NCBI GenBank assembly: GCA_954871525.1
Contig: OX940869.1
Location: 23,340,001 to 23,404,000, forward strand
Reading direction: 5' to 3'
Source of the DNA: Parietaria judaica
Lineage: Eukaryota; Streptophyta; Magnoliopsida; Rosales; Urticaceae
DNA length: 64,000 nt
A program made the position numbers and the translations under genes. Under the pieces are notes generated by a model that did not search any database, was not told where the DNA came from, and saw only the letters and a list, made by a program, of their open reading frames with translations. Below are positions 1-11,942 of this stretch, piece by piece (the stretch's first letter is position 1; every line of letters starts with the position of its first letter).

Positions 1-745
1 AATTAAAGTGAGTTATAAATAGATATTTCAAATAATCTTTGTACAAGTAAAAGCAAAAAGTAGATTTAAATAACTACTTATATCGTCATTGAGCTTAGAT
101 AAAATAAGGATAAAGATTAATTATATATGGCAAAAATTCTCAAACATCATATAGTAGAGGAGAAAGTATCTAAATTTTTTATTTCTTTATTTAAATGTAA
201 TACAAATTAAAATTATTAAATACTTATGCCAACTATTATTTATTTTAATTATGTGAATGATATTTTATGAAGATAAAATATATAAAAGAGCCTTAAAACA
301 CAAATCATATCACTACGGACTTGAAAATCAAGTTAAAAATTAATTAGATAGTTGACTGCTGTTGCTGGATTCGAACATGGCCCAAAACGAAAATGATATG
401 CACGCTTTGCATTAAGCTGGAGATCACTTCTCTACAATGCTTGTACACTACTATTTATATATACATATACTCATATTTTCAAGGAAGTACGTATAATAAT
501 TTTTTTTCCCGAAAAATTTCAAGTGGTGCCCGTGCACACACTCACTCGTGTACATGTGGCTCCGCCCCTGTGCCAGATCATTATTGATAAAAGGATTAGG
601 TGATAAAAGAGATTCTGATATAAGCCCAGGTGACACAAACCTCAACGAACACTTTGAAAAATTTGTTTGAAAAGTTTCTTGGCCCGAACCCTAGCTGTTT
701 GGTTGGTCCAATTGGATATCTCCACGTCAATTAGGGTATTTCATA
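1..745. other. AT-rich intergenic DNA, no gene
   Basis: I see no supportable gene here. The stretch is AT-rich with scattered short open frames that have no recognisable domain. A short tRNA-like trace lies near 360-430 on the minus strand and is discussed under rejected items. Confidence 0.6.
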
Positions 746-965
746 CACTACAAGAAAATAGGATATCAAAGACTAATTAATTAGTCTCACATACAAGACA
801 TACAACCCCAAATAAGTATCCGAGACAACCTCTCGGGCTAGTCTCGGATACCTAGTGGGGGATGCTACTATTAAAACCAAAAGTCAGTTTCAGATACGCT
901 ACAATATTCAGGACAAATAACTAGTCTCAGATGCTACATTTTTCAGTCCTTAATAAAGTTTGTCG
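746..965. mobile_element. Orphan CACTA (En/Spm-like) transposon terminus
   Basis: Positions 746-758 read CACTACAAGAAAA, the typical terminal inverted repeat of plant CACTA elements. The next 200 bases contain repeated short motifs built on AGTCTCGGATAC, GAGACAA and AGTCTCAGATGC, as expected of subterminal transposase-binding repeats. I found no matching opposite terminus (TTTTCTTGTAGTG), so this is either one end of a truncated element or a small decayed derivative. The inner limit given is only where the repeats fade. Confidence 0.6.
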
Positions 966-2481
966 AGACAAAATTTTAAGTCTTTGTAAGAGATACAGTA
1001 TTACTTAATGTTCAATTTTAAAACTGCAAACAAAATCGTAAAAAATTAATAATAAATAATAAATCCAAATAGCAACAATACGGTTTTCCTTATCGGTCAT
1101 GATTGCTAAGTGGCGTTGAGACGAGCCTCTACTACGCTATTTCAGCGCCACCATTGTACAAAATGAAATTGCAATACAAGGCATTGGTAAATCACAATAA
1201 TACAATTTTCATAATCGATCGTGATTCCTAAGTGACCCTGTGATGCAACTCTCTTCTTCTCTTTAGAACAAGACACAATAATGCATTCCTAAGGCACTCC
1301 CTGCAAAAGAAACAATGAGTTCCTTAAGTTTACTTGTGTACAATGTCCAAAATATTGTAACAATATTGAACTGCAGGGCCATTATGAGTTCCAATGTTCT
1401 TGTCTCCACCTTCATCTACTCTGTACATTCAAATTTGACGGGCACACTTGCTGTTTAAACTCGATTTAATGTTCATTATGAACACACAATATGAGTGTAG
1501 AATTGTATAACTCTAGTGGTCATTTTAAACGGTCATGAGCCTGTACATGGAAATAGAAACTGGTTAAGAAAAGTAACGAGAACATTGTAGAATTAAAAGC
1601 CATGTCTCTCTATAACGAGGAGGCCGCATGCCTTTGAGATAAAGATGTTCGGAAATCAAGAAAAAGGGATCCGGGCTGTATCATTTACCTTCACCCATGG
1701 CTGCTAAACCATAGAATCTTCCTTGGAGATCATGTTCTCGCGGTCTCGCTCTGAAGAAGTTAGAAATTTGATCAATGCAAAATTTGCTTCTTTATTTTTA
1801 AATTATGATTGGATTGGGTAAAGCTGAATTTCAAAGAAAATTTGAAAGCTCGAATACAATGAAGAGTGGTGCAGATTGTACATAAAAAAGAGAGATAAGG
1901 CTCAAATCAATTAATCTATTATTCTTTTTCAAGTACACATTGTTTGTGAATGTGAATTTTAAATTTTTTACTAAAATAAAAAAAAAATACAATAGCTTTC
2001 CTTAACTAAAAAATATAATTTGACATTGTTGTCTTTAATATTTATATATATGCTTTTATAATTTGACATTGGGTAGATAAGAATTAGGCATATTTTTGGC
2101 AAAAAGACTTAAAGTTTATAAAAGTCTGAAGATTTTTTTTTTCCTGCAGCATAAAGAAAGAAAATTTTGTAAAAATCTGGTACAAAAGACGGATTTTTAT
2201 TCCCGCAAGATAAAGACCAAAAATTATAAATATCTGGCTTAAAAACCCAAACTTTTTTTCCATGAGAAAGACACAAATTTATCCAAAATTTCATTTTAAA
2301 TCTATAAACTCATTTTGTTCGTAAATTTATTAAGATATTTGCGGCATAGGTACTCCAAATTCATCAAACTTTAGCAAAAAGACCCCATCATTTTTTCGCG
2401 GCATATATATCAAATCTTACAAAGTGCTTTCAAATACTGTGCCAAAAGAGTCTTGCGATCTATATATCTATATCTATATAT
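966..2481. other. AT-rich intergenic DNA with decayed repeats
   Basis: No gene is supportable. Between about 2100 and 2420 short diverged repeats recur, each with a GCGGCATA or CCGCAAGATAAAG-like box and an A- or T-run, suggesting an old tandem or transposon remnant. Confidence 0.5.
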
Positions 2482-2511
2482 CTAGTATATGGCACCGCGC
2501 TTCGCGCGGTG
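2482..2511 (-). mobile_element. Helitron-like 3' terminus (hairpin plus CTAG)
   Basis: Positions 2493-2511 form a perfect 8-bp stem with a 3-base loop (CACCGCGC, loop, GCGCGGTG), strongly GC-rich in AT-rich DNA. Read on the minus strand, the hairpin is followed after seven bases by CTAG, the layout of a Helitron 3' end (stem-loop then CTRR). The base after CTAG is A, whereas a Helitron inserted between A and T would be followed by T. No 5' TC end or Rep/helicase gene was found, so the call is tentative. Confidence 0.4.
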
Positions 2512-3862
2512 GCGAAATATTATTAATAATTTTAAACAAAAATATTAAATTAATTAATTTGATTGTAAAATTATAATAAAAAAAATCAATATGAAACGCA
2601 GCAAGGGCGCAATGCTAAAAAATAGAGGCACACCATCATTTGTATATTTCAACGAAAATTTTAAACAAATGGATTAATTTGATTGTAATTTTGTAAGAGG
2701 AAGAAATTAAACGACATTGAACTCGGTAAATGCTCAACTGTTTTGTGTAATTTCACTAATTATTTTAAGTAAATATGATCATGTATATATATGTACATAT
2801 AAAAATAGAAGAGTCTAACTCAATTCAATGGTAAAATTTGGTCAACCATTAAGAACATGTATTCATTGTACAATAGTTAAATAAATAAAAATATAATTAA
2901 AAATTATTCAATTTTATGAACAAATTTATTCTTTAGATAATATGTTGCAATCAAAATAAATACATAAAGAATTGTGCTGATTTTTATTATTAAATGTTTT
3001 CGTTTATTTATTACTAAATATGAGAAAATATGTAAATAAACCAATATTAAAGTTGCCAAAATAAGTAACTATGAAAAGATAAATGAGTCGCTCATAATAT
3101 TATAGATATCAAAAGAGAAAGGCTCTGATTCAGTAATAATTTGTTTTACTCTTAGAAGATTTCATTATTTTTTTAATAATAAATAGCCAAATCTGATTGT
3201 AATTTAACACAGTTTAGTCCTTTTTTTTTTAAATCATACATCTTCTAAATTTCTTGATTAATATGTGTTGAAAGAAAGTTGGCTAAAAAAACCTAGTTTG
3301 CACAAATTGCTTGTTTTTCTTTGCTTGTTTTTCTCCCTCTCTAACGTACACTGCGTAACAGCTTCCGGGACTAATGCACGTCACTAAAAAATTTCATTGC
3401 GTAATCTACCACTTGAAACAAAAGGGTGAAGAAGAATTATAATAAAAAAATAAAATGACTATGTTACTAAATTCTAGTACATGAGCAAACATGTTCATAC
3501 ACACATTATGCTTTATGTACGTATACACCAAAGAGTTTTCTTACAATTTATACATATTCAACTTTCCCAACAATCTTCAGTCACATATATTTAATTGTCT
3601 ATTTTGATACGTGAAATGGTTGAATCATGTTCAACTTAATTGAGAAGAGTATCAACGAAGAAAAACCCAACGATATAAAAAATCATGTTATTCAAGTAGT
3701 CGAAGTAAGCTACATGCAAAAAAGAAATAAAATAGTATCTCAATTCTATTAAATTGTCTGAGTATCAGAGAATTTATTATCTGCTTTAATTATCAATCCA
3801 TCTCTCCAAAAATAGTATTTGAATAATTTACGTAAATTAAAACTCGTCAATTTGATGCCAAA

Positions 3863-3893
<31 letters not shown>

Positions 3894-4501
3894 TGTATAT
3901 TATATATTATATATTATATATTATATAAGGAGTTACCGTGCGGATCAGTAAAACAAAAACTGAAAAGGCCTCGAGCACGGTTAGATATTTGATCATTGAT
4001 GATTCTTAATTTTCTTCACTCTTATACTTAAGAAAAAAAAATCACAAAACCCACATATTTCAAAAAAGAAAAAAAAAAGAAAACAATATTAAATGAGAGA
4101 TGCATAACTGAAAATATGAAATTATCAATTCGATCTAAAATTTATTAAAGGTCGACCTTTGTAAAGTGGGGTTGAGCACAACATATTGAATAAATAGAAA
4201 CAGCTTCTTATGATTTATTCAATCTCAGAGAAAGGCTTGTAAAGGTTGTCATGGCTTCATGTGCAACCGACGCGATGCATGAAGGACGACTGAAGCTAGG
4301 CGGTGGTAATACTTCTCCTAACATCAATAAATTATAAATTCAAATACAAATACAAATATAAAATGTCCATATCTAATTGACATTCACTAGGTTAGACATC
4401 AACTGCATCTACGTAAAATGTCCATACTTGAGTCTTGATCAAATCTTGTTTGCCGCGCTCTAATCTTCCATTGAATATAATATATATATATATATATATT
4501 A

Positions 4502-4533
<32 letters not shown>

Positions 4534-4996
4534 AATTTAGGAACTCTTTGATGAATATTGAACATACCTTTTGTGGGAGCTTGCTGAATATCTTCGTGTA
4601 GTTTAGGTCGACGCTGGCAATGGTTACTTGTTCATGTTTTCAGATTTTGGCTGCAAGGGCACTGTTAAAAAAAATTGTCACGTTAATCAAAACTTCAGAA
4701 ACCAAATAAATTCCTAAAAGAGAAATAACATTTGACTATTGGGCTAAAAGCATGAAATGATACATAAGACTGTTGGAAGAGCAAAATAACTTTGAGAAAC
4801 AAAAACTATCCCCAAAGAAGAAAAGTGCGATGTTTGAAAAAGTAGATGAATGTAATAAAGTGGGAGGATATAAATTCACATTAATTTTGAAACTTTTGAT
4901 ATTTCCTTTGGCATACCTAAGCAGTTTCTTTTTCCTTTATTTTCAGACTTTCCCACACATCATGATTCATGAATGATATAGAGACCTTTGATATTA
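2512..4996. other. AT-rich intergenic DNA with two TA microsatellites
   Basis: No gene is supportable. Two long TA-type microsatellites lie at about 3862-3927 and 4475-4535. The rest is AT-rich unique-looking DNA. A 67-codon open frame at 4773-4976 has no recognisable feature and I do not call it. Confidence 0.6.
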
Positions 4997-5218
4997 TGTA
5001 ACAGCCCCTTCCCAGGGGCTATTACAACTTTACTTTATCTAATTCAAATCCCGACTTCTAAAATATATTTAAGAATATATAGGTCTTTGACTTTAGCGCG
5101 CAAGAAAAACGGACTTTATAATAGTTTTGAAACGTCTATACAATAGTACCCAAAACGTAATTTACAAAAAGAGAACTTTATAAAAGAAAAAAAAAACGTA
5201 GCGGAGCTCCTAGCTATT

Positions 5219-5920
5219 TGTTAAGGTCAGATTTGGTCAAATCTCTTCTTAACACCACCCTTTGTCGTTTGTGGGATAAACGACATAAAGCGAGAGGAGG
5301 ATTGCTTGAAGAACCCAAGCCCGTGAAAGAATAAAGAAATTAAGGCCCAGCAAGCGAAGCCCACAAGAAGTCAGCATCCGATAAAGCCGGCCCAACGCCT
5401 CGTCGGGAAAAGGGAAGTTCATCGAGGAAAAGCTCTTCGGGAAAGCCTAATCGCATTAAAAGAGGAACTCATTCGAGATCGCGAGAAAGAAGGGAAGATT
5501 GGCTTATTCGGTTGAAGATTTCGTGGGATATCCAACGCAAAATAAGGAAGGTCAACTACGATCATAGCGATTCAGCAGGAAACCCTAGCAAGATTTGAGG
5601 AATATTCTAGAAGACCTTCAACCCCTATAAATACGAATGTAAACCTAGCATAAAAGAGAATTCGATATTCCATTATTCAGTATTCATTATTGTCGTGAGT
5701 TTGAGAGAATAAATCTTTGAGTCTTCGAGCTTGCTTATTCATAGCATTCTCGATCTCCCAAGGATTAGAGTGTGTAATCTTCGATTGTCCAAGCTACCAA
5801 ACGGAAGAAACCGGGTCCTCTCGGAAATCATAATAAATCAGAGATATTCGTATTGTCCATAATTATTTAATTATTTCGATTATCTTTGTGACTGCACGGC
5901 GGTAAAAATCGCCCTCTACA
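5219..5920 (+). repeat. 5' LTR of the Tat element
   Basis: 702-bp LTR with ends TG and CA, identical by eye to the copy at 17229-17930. It contains a clear TATA box (5625-5633), so transcription should start near 5655-5665 and give an R-U5 region of about 260 bases. It ends immediately before the primer binding site. Confidence 0.95.
5625..5633 (+). promoter_or_regulatory. TATA box of the Tat 5' LTR
   Basis: CTATAAATA lies about 290 bases before the LTR end, the usual place for a pol II core promoter that defines the U3/R border. The same motif is present at the equivalent point in the 3' LTR. Confidence 0.7.
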
Positions 5921-5923
5921 GTT

Positions 5924-5941
5924 TGGCGCCCACCGAGGGGG
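5924..5941 (+). other. Primer binding site, tRNA-Lys(CUU) type
   Basis: TGGCGCCCACCGAGGGGG begins three bases after the LTR. Compared with the complement of the 3' end of plant tRNA-Lys(CUU) as I recall it (TGGCGCCCACCGTGGGG), it matches except for one base, A for T. Minus-strand DNA synthesis would be primed here. The tRNA identity is from memory. Confidence 0.7.
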
Positions 5942-5990
5942 CTTTGTTTCTTTCTATCGCACAGCCAGGAAATCGAAGGAAGGAAGGAGA

Positions 5991-8429
5991 ATGTCAACCG
6001 AGGAAGCCAGCTCTGCCCAGGAGCAAACCATGCAGCGAATGCAACAACAGCTGGCCAAAGCCATCGCAAAGATGACGGAGGTCACCAGCAAAGCCGAGGA
6101 GTCCGCCCGACGGATAGAGGAGCAGGCCGCGGAGAACAGACGCCTCGCAAGCCTCCTAGAGCGCGCGGAGAGACCGCGCCCGACGAATCAGATAGCAGAA
6201 TCGGCCGCACGAGGGGCCGGAGGAAGCGCCAGCAGAGACACGGTGACGACGGACGCACCGGTAAACATGTCAACCCCGTCGCTCATCAGGAACCTCTTCG
6301 ACACGGACGCAGTCCAGCCAACCACGGCGAATCGAGTGGAGGACACGCCGGAGAGCACACAGGGCAATGCGACGACGGACGTGGCGGCAAGAGTGGCCGA
6401 AGAGGTGGCCAAGGCGATGGCCTTAATGTCAGCAAAGATGGAGGCCAAGCTCGGACAAGTCGCATCGCAGGTGCACCAGGCGACGAGTTCGGCGCCGAAA
6501 ATCGACAGGATGGTGCGGGAAGCCAGAATCACCCCGTTCACGACGAGGATTCGGGGGATAGAGCTGGAGGAATTGCCGAAGATCAGACTCACGCCATACA
6601 AAGGGGATACGGATCCCCATACACACGTGAAGTCATTCTGAATCGCGACAGACCACATCGGGGGCGAGGAGGTCCGGAAGGAAGCCGTTCTGTGCAGACT
6701 TTTCATCGCGAGTTTGCAGGGCCGTGCCAGCGACTGGTTCGCGAGATTAACGCCGGGCTCCATCAACACCTCCGACGAGCTGGTCGCCCTCTTCCTAAAA
6801 CACTTCTCCATCTACGTACAGACGGAGCTGACGGTGTCCAACCTCTTCGATGTCAAGCAAGGGAAGAACGAACCTCTTCGGCAATACATAGAGAAGTTCA
6901 AGAACGTCATGTTCCGAATCCCGAAGATCGAGGACGTCGTCTCGGTCCAAGCTCTGAAGCATGGCTTGTACTACCAATCTCCGTTCAACGACGAACTGTG
7001 CGTCTCGCTGCCAAACTCGATAGAAGACGCGCTCCACAAAGCAACAATCTACATGGACATGGAGGAAAATAAGGCGATAGAGAAAAGGCTAGAAGAGGAA
7101 GCTGAAGGCCGAACCAGGCCAGAAAGGAAGGAAGCTAGAGACGGACGAGAAGGATCGTCGTCTAGAACAAGGAGAGAAGGGGAACGACGAGATCGGAGAA
7201 ACAGAGACGGGGCCGACGAGCGAAGGATCAAGGAAAACCCTGGACACGGAGTCTACCAGGTGGACGAAAAGAAAGAGGCGCTCGGCAACCGCGAAGGCAA
7301 TCGGCAGGAGGAACTCCCACAAGGAAACTCACAACCAGAGTACTTCCCGAGCAACCAGGGAAGCTTTCCGGAGAATCGAGGAGGTTACTCTGGCAACCGA
7401 GGAGGCTATTCTGGAGGCCGAGGAGGATTTTCGGGCGGCCGAGGAGGTCATTCCGGCGGCCGAGGCAGCTACGAGAGAAAGCCTTGGCCAAGAGACATGA
7501 GCAAGTACTGCTCTTTCCACGAATACCACGGTCATACGACCGACGAGTGCGCCACTCTGAAGAAGGTGATCCAAAGGAGGATTGAGCAGGGGGAATTCCA
7601 AGACGTCTCCCAAAAGCCCACTCAGCCATGGAACAATAACAACCGATCGTGGCCGAACAAGCGGGAGGCGCCAGCACAGCGCGTGGGAGGAAACCAGGAG
7701 GTCCCAAAAAGAAGCCTCACGATCGAGGAAGCATCGGGGGAACGCCCGAACGATGGGAGACCAGCCGTAAGACCAAGGATCGACCTGATCATGGGAGGAT
7801 CCCGCCTCTGCGAAGATTCCATCAACAGCATCAAGGCCTACCAACGCAGAGGGAAGGAATCCGCTCAGGAAGATGCGCGGATGACCGGTCCGAAGACGAC
7901 GATAGAGTTCGTCGACGAAGAAGTATGCGCAGACGAGCATGACGATGCCCTAGTTTTAGAGCTCAACATAGGAGGATGCGACGTTGCTCGCGTCCTCGTC
8001 GACAATGGAAGCTCGGTCGACGTCATTACTTACGACTGTTTGACACGAATGGAGATCGAAGATTTGGCCATCGGAGGCCGTCCGCGCAAGGTGTCTGGCT
8101 TCAACGGAGACGTAGCTGTTTCGTTGGGAACGGTGAGTCTCCCCGTCTACGCCGGAACCGTCCATCGGATGACCGAATTCATGGTGTTGGACGTGCGATC
8201 ACACTTCAACGTAATCCTCGGGAGACCATGGATCCATTCGATGAAGGCCGTCCCATCCACGTATCACCGATGCATCAAATTCCCCGGACGGGTAGAAGGA
8301 ACCATCGACGAAGTCCGAGGAAGCAGCGAAGCCTATCGCATCTGCTACATGATGCACTACCGAGCGATGAGCGCGCCCAAGGACGTCGAGAAGGCTGAAT
8401 GCAGCGGCAGCAAGCCAGCCGCTCAATAG
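5991..8429 (+). pseudogene. Tat gag-protease frame with an internal stop
   Basis: Gag builds the virus-like particle and protease matures the polyprotein. The frame starts at the first ATG after the PBS (5991). A TGA at 6639-6641 interrupts it and the same frame resumes at once. Gag has a helical N-terminus, a capsid region (about 6540-7080), an Arg/Glu-rich hinge, RGG-type repeats (about 7372-7470) and a C-H-H-C knuckle-like motif CSFHEYHGHTTDEC near 7508-7550. The retropepsin domain follows, with active site DNGSS at 8001-8015 (Asp-Asn-Gly instead of Asp-Thr-Gly, usual for Tat). The frame ends at TAG 8427-8429 with pol in the same register. The TGA may derive from CGA. Several shorter frames on both strands here are shadows. 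Confidence 0.9.
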
Positions 8430-8435
8430 CAATTA
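8424..8435 (+). promoter_or_regulatory. Candidate stop-codon readthrough site between gag-pro and pol
   Basis: The gag-protease frame ends in CAA TAG CAA TTA, with pol continuing in the same frame. UAG followed by CAR-YYA is the established leaky-stop context of tobamovirus-type readthrough, and the flanking CAA codon matches too. The position is exactly where a retroelement needs to limit pol output. Function here is inferred; the stop could also be a random CAG-to-TAG change. Confidence 0.55.
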
Positions 8436-11400
8436 GCCGCGTCTGCTCCGCCTCCACCATCGACGATCAGGAGAAAGCGACGCAGGAAAAAGGGAAAAGG
8501 AGGACCCCCGGGCATCCCCAAGATCCTCAACGCGGAAGACGTGGACGACCAAACTGCCGAAGAAAGACTAGGAGGCCCGCAGCTCGAAGAGATAGAGCAG
8601 GTCTGCATTGATGATTCCGATCCAACCAGAACCGTCGGTGTAGGCGCAGGACTCGAGCCAGAGATCAAAGCTCGGCTGGTCGAATTCCTGAAGAAGAACC
8701 GAAGAAGTTTCGCATGGTCTCACGAAGACATGCCGGGAATCGATCCGACGATGGTCACCCACCGGCTTAACACGGACCCCGGGCACAAGCCCGTCATACA
8801 GAAGCGAAGAAAGATGGCCTCCGACCGGAATAAGATCATCAACGACGAAGTAGACAAGCTGCTCGCTATGGGGACCATCAGGGAGGTAAAATATCCCCAG
8901 TGGTTAGCCAACACCGTTGTGGTTAAAAAGAAGAATGGCAAGTGGAGAGTGTGCGTCGACTTCACGGATCTCAACAAAGCGTGCCCAAAGGACAGCTTCC
9001 CGATGCCGAACATCGATCGCCTTGTCGAAGCCACTTACGGGTACGAGCTTTTAAGCTTCATGGACGCCTATCCAGGCTATCACCAGATCCGAATGCATCC
9101 AGACGATGAAGAGAAGACAACCTTCGTCAGCGAAAGAGGAACCTACTGCTATAAGGTTATGCCCTTCGGTCTGAAAAATGCCGGGGCGACCTACCAGAGG
9201 CTAATGACGAAGATGTTCCACGAACAGATCGGGAAGAGCATGGAGGTATACATCGACGACATGGTCGTCAAATCTCTAAAAGCGGCAATGCACGTGGAGC
9301 ACTTGGAGGAATACTTCGGCGTCCTCAACAAGCACCAGATGAAGCTGAACCCCACTAAGTGCACCTTCGGCGTCTCATCCGGGAAATTCTTAGGTCAGAT
9401 GGTCACCCGACGAGGAATCGAAGCAAACCCCGAACAGGTCGAAGCCATTCAGAGCATGCCATCGCCAAGAAACCGGTGAGAGGTTCAGTAGCTGATAGGG
9501 AGGATCAACGCGCTAAGGCGGTTCATTTCACGACAAGCGGACCGAACTCTTCTATTCTACGAGCTGTTGAGGAAAAACAAGAAGTTCGAATGGACCGACA
9601 AGTGCGAAGAGGCTTTCCAAGCGCTGAAGGTTTACCTATCGTCGCCGCCCGTTATGACAAAGCCAGAACCCGGAGAGCCGCTCTACCTATACATCGCCGT
9701 GTCCGATCAAGCAATAAGCCAAGTGCTAGTTCGAGAGGAGAAAGGGGAGCAAAAGCCAGTCTCGTATATCAGCAGAAAGCTCCTCGACGCCGAAACGAGG
9801 TATCCCACCATCGAGAAGCTAGCATTAGCCGTATACGACGCATCGGAGAGACTACGTTTCCACTTCCAAGCCCACACGATCATTGTTATGACGGATAGGC
9901 CGATTCGCTCCATCATTCAAAGCCCGAACCAATCCGGCAGAATCACGAAGTGGAACATAAAGCTAGGAGCGTACGACATCGAATACCAGCTGCGGACGAG
10001 TCTGAAGTCGCAAGTATTAGCCGATTTCCTCATCGAGCTACCTAGGGAGCCCGTGGAGCTGAGCGATGAAGCCGGCACTTGGAAACTTTGCGTCGACGGA
10101 TCGGCGACTTCGATGGGATCAGGAATCGGGATCCGGCTCATCTCCCCGATGGGAGAAGTGATCGAGAAAGCGTGCCGCCTTGCCTATCGCTCCACCAACA
10201 ACGAGGCGGAATATGAGGCGCTCATCGTCGGGATGCAATCAGCCACGGCCATCGGAGTAAAGAGTTTGAACGCCTTTTCGGATTCTCAGCTAGTCGTAAA
10301 GCAAGTCAGCGGAGAGTACGAAACGAACGACGAAAGAATGGAGGCCTACGCTGGGATTGTCAGGTCTCTCGAGAAGAAGTTTGATTTCTTCACTTTAACA
10401 CAAGTGTCCAGAGGAGACAACAACCACGCGGACGCCTTGGCGAGCCTGGGGTCGACCACCCAGGTAGGAGAGCTCCGATCGATTACGGTAGAAACGCTTC
10501 AGACGCCTAGCATCAAGAGAAGCGAAGGGCCCAATAAGAAGAAGCTAAAAGTAAGCGAGGAAGGACAAACCAACGAGGAGGACAGCACTCGTGACAGCGA
10601 CGACGTCCAGAAGGAAAACAACGAAGAAACTCAGCTCATAGAAGAAGAAGAGAGCGAGGACGAAGAGCCAGGAATAGTAGAAGATACCGAAGACGAAGAT
10701 TGGCGGACCCCCATCCGAGCATACCTGGTCGAAGGAAAGTTACCCAAAGATCGATAAGAGGCGCGGAAAATAAAGACTAAAAGCTCCCGGTACACGATCA
10801 TAGACCGAAGGCTTTACTTCAAAAGCCTCGTAGGCCCCTACTTACGCTGTCTAGGCAAAGAAGAGGCGAACTACGTCATGGAAGAAATCCACAGCGGAGA
10901 GTGCGGTAACCATTCAGGCGGACGCAACCTATTGAGGAAAGCCAAGTTACAAGGTTTCTTCTGGGAAACAATGCGAGCGGATTGCACCAACTACGCCAGG
11001 AAGTGCGAGAAATGCCAGCGACACGCCCCAGCAATCAACTGCCCGGCCGAAGAGCTATCGGTAGTATCGGTGCCCTATCCCTTCATGAAGTGGTCCATGG
11101 ACATCGTCGGTCCTATGCCAATCGGAGCAAGACAGAAGAGGTTCATGCTGGTGGTCACGGACTTCTTCACCAAATGGACCGAAGCCGAAGCCTACGCCAA
11201 TATCAAGGACTCCAATGTCGAGAGTTACGTTTGGAAGAACGTAATCACCCGCTTCGGACTCCCCAGGGAGATAATCGCAGACAACGGGTCACAATTCATC
11301 TCGAAGAAGTTCAGAGATTTTTGCGCACGATGGAAGATAAAGCTGAACACTTCAACGCCAAGATATCCCCAGGGGAACGGGAACGCTGAAGCAATCAACC

Positions 11401-11942
11401 GAACGATCACCGACAGCCTCAAGAAGCGGCTCGACAAGAAGAAAGAGCTATGGGCAGATGAACTGCCGGGGGTACTTTGGGCTTATCGGACAACGCCACA
11501 CTCAGCCACCGGAGAAACTCCTTTTGCTCTAGCATTTGGGGTGGAAGCGGTGATCCCGGCGGAGGTAGGAGTTCCCAGTTTCCGGCGATCCTGGGCACCA
11601 AACCACGAAGAAGACAATAACCAGGACCTGCTTCACCAGCTCGACCATATAGACGAAAGACGGGAGCGAGCCAGAGTTCATATAGCAAATTACTAGAACA
11701 CCATCGCACGTTTCTACAATAAAAAGGTGCGACCAAGAAGGTTTCGAGTCGGAGAATTGGTCCTCAGACGGGTGTTCCAGAACACAGCCGAGCTTAACGC
11801 GGGAAAGCTAGGTGAAAGCTGGGAAGGCCCTTATACAGTGACCCACATCGTCAAGCCAGGGGTATACGAGCTCAAGAACACCGATGGAGTCAAGGTCATA
11901 AGAATGTGGAATGTCAAGCACTTGAAGAAATTCTACCAATAA
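8430..11942 (+). pseudogene. Tat pol frame (RT, RNase H, integrase) with four stops
   Basis: This region copies RNA to DNA and integrates it. It is in one register throughout, but broken by TGA 9477-9479, TAG 9489-9491, TAA 10755-10757 and TAG 11694-11696. Reverse transcriptase lies at about 8700-9500, with YIDD at 9249-9260. An RNase H with LCVDGSA near 10088 and NNEAEYEAL near 10198 follows, then an acidic linker (10600-10720). Integrase has an HHCC finger (about 10885-11030), catalytic Asp in MDIVGP (about 11098), ADNGSQF (about 11278) and Glu in GNAEAINR (about 11388), and a C-terminal domain to 11942. A related fragment at 31718-33600 has Gln codons at the sites of the last two stops, supporting C-to-T origins. 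No frameshift is seen. Confidence 0.92.

Noticed and set aside
360..435. tRNA-like segment on the minus strand (AGCTTAATG...TTCGAATCC)
   Set aside because: A D-arm-like and a T-arm-like motif exist, but no cloverleaf with paired acceptor and anticodon stems could be formed. It may be an old SINE or tRNA relic.
6188..8460. Several minus- and plus-frame ORFs of 60-207 codons over gag-protease
   Set aside because: They are shadows of a GC-rich coding region; none carries a domain or proper start context.
5991..11942. Stop-codon reassignment as explanation of the in-frame stops
   Set aside because: The antisense gene, the DUF674 gene and the four-exon gene read normally with standard stops, and all three stop codons are involved.
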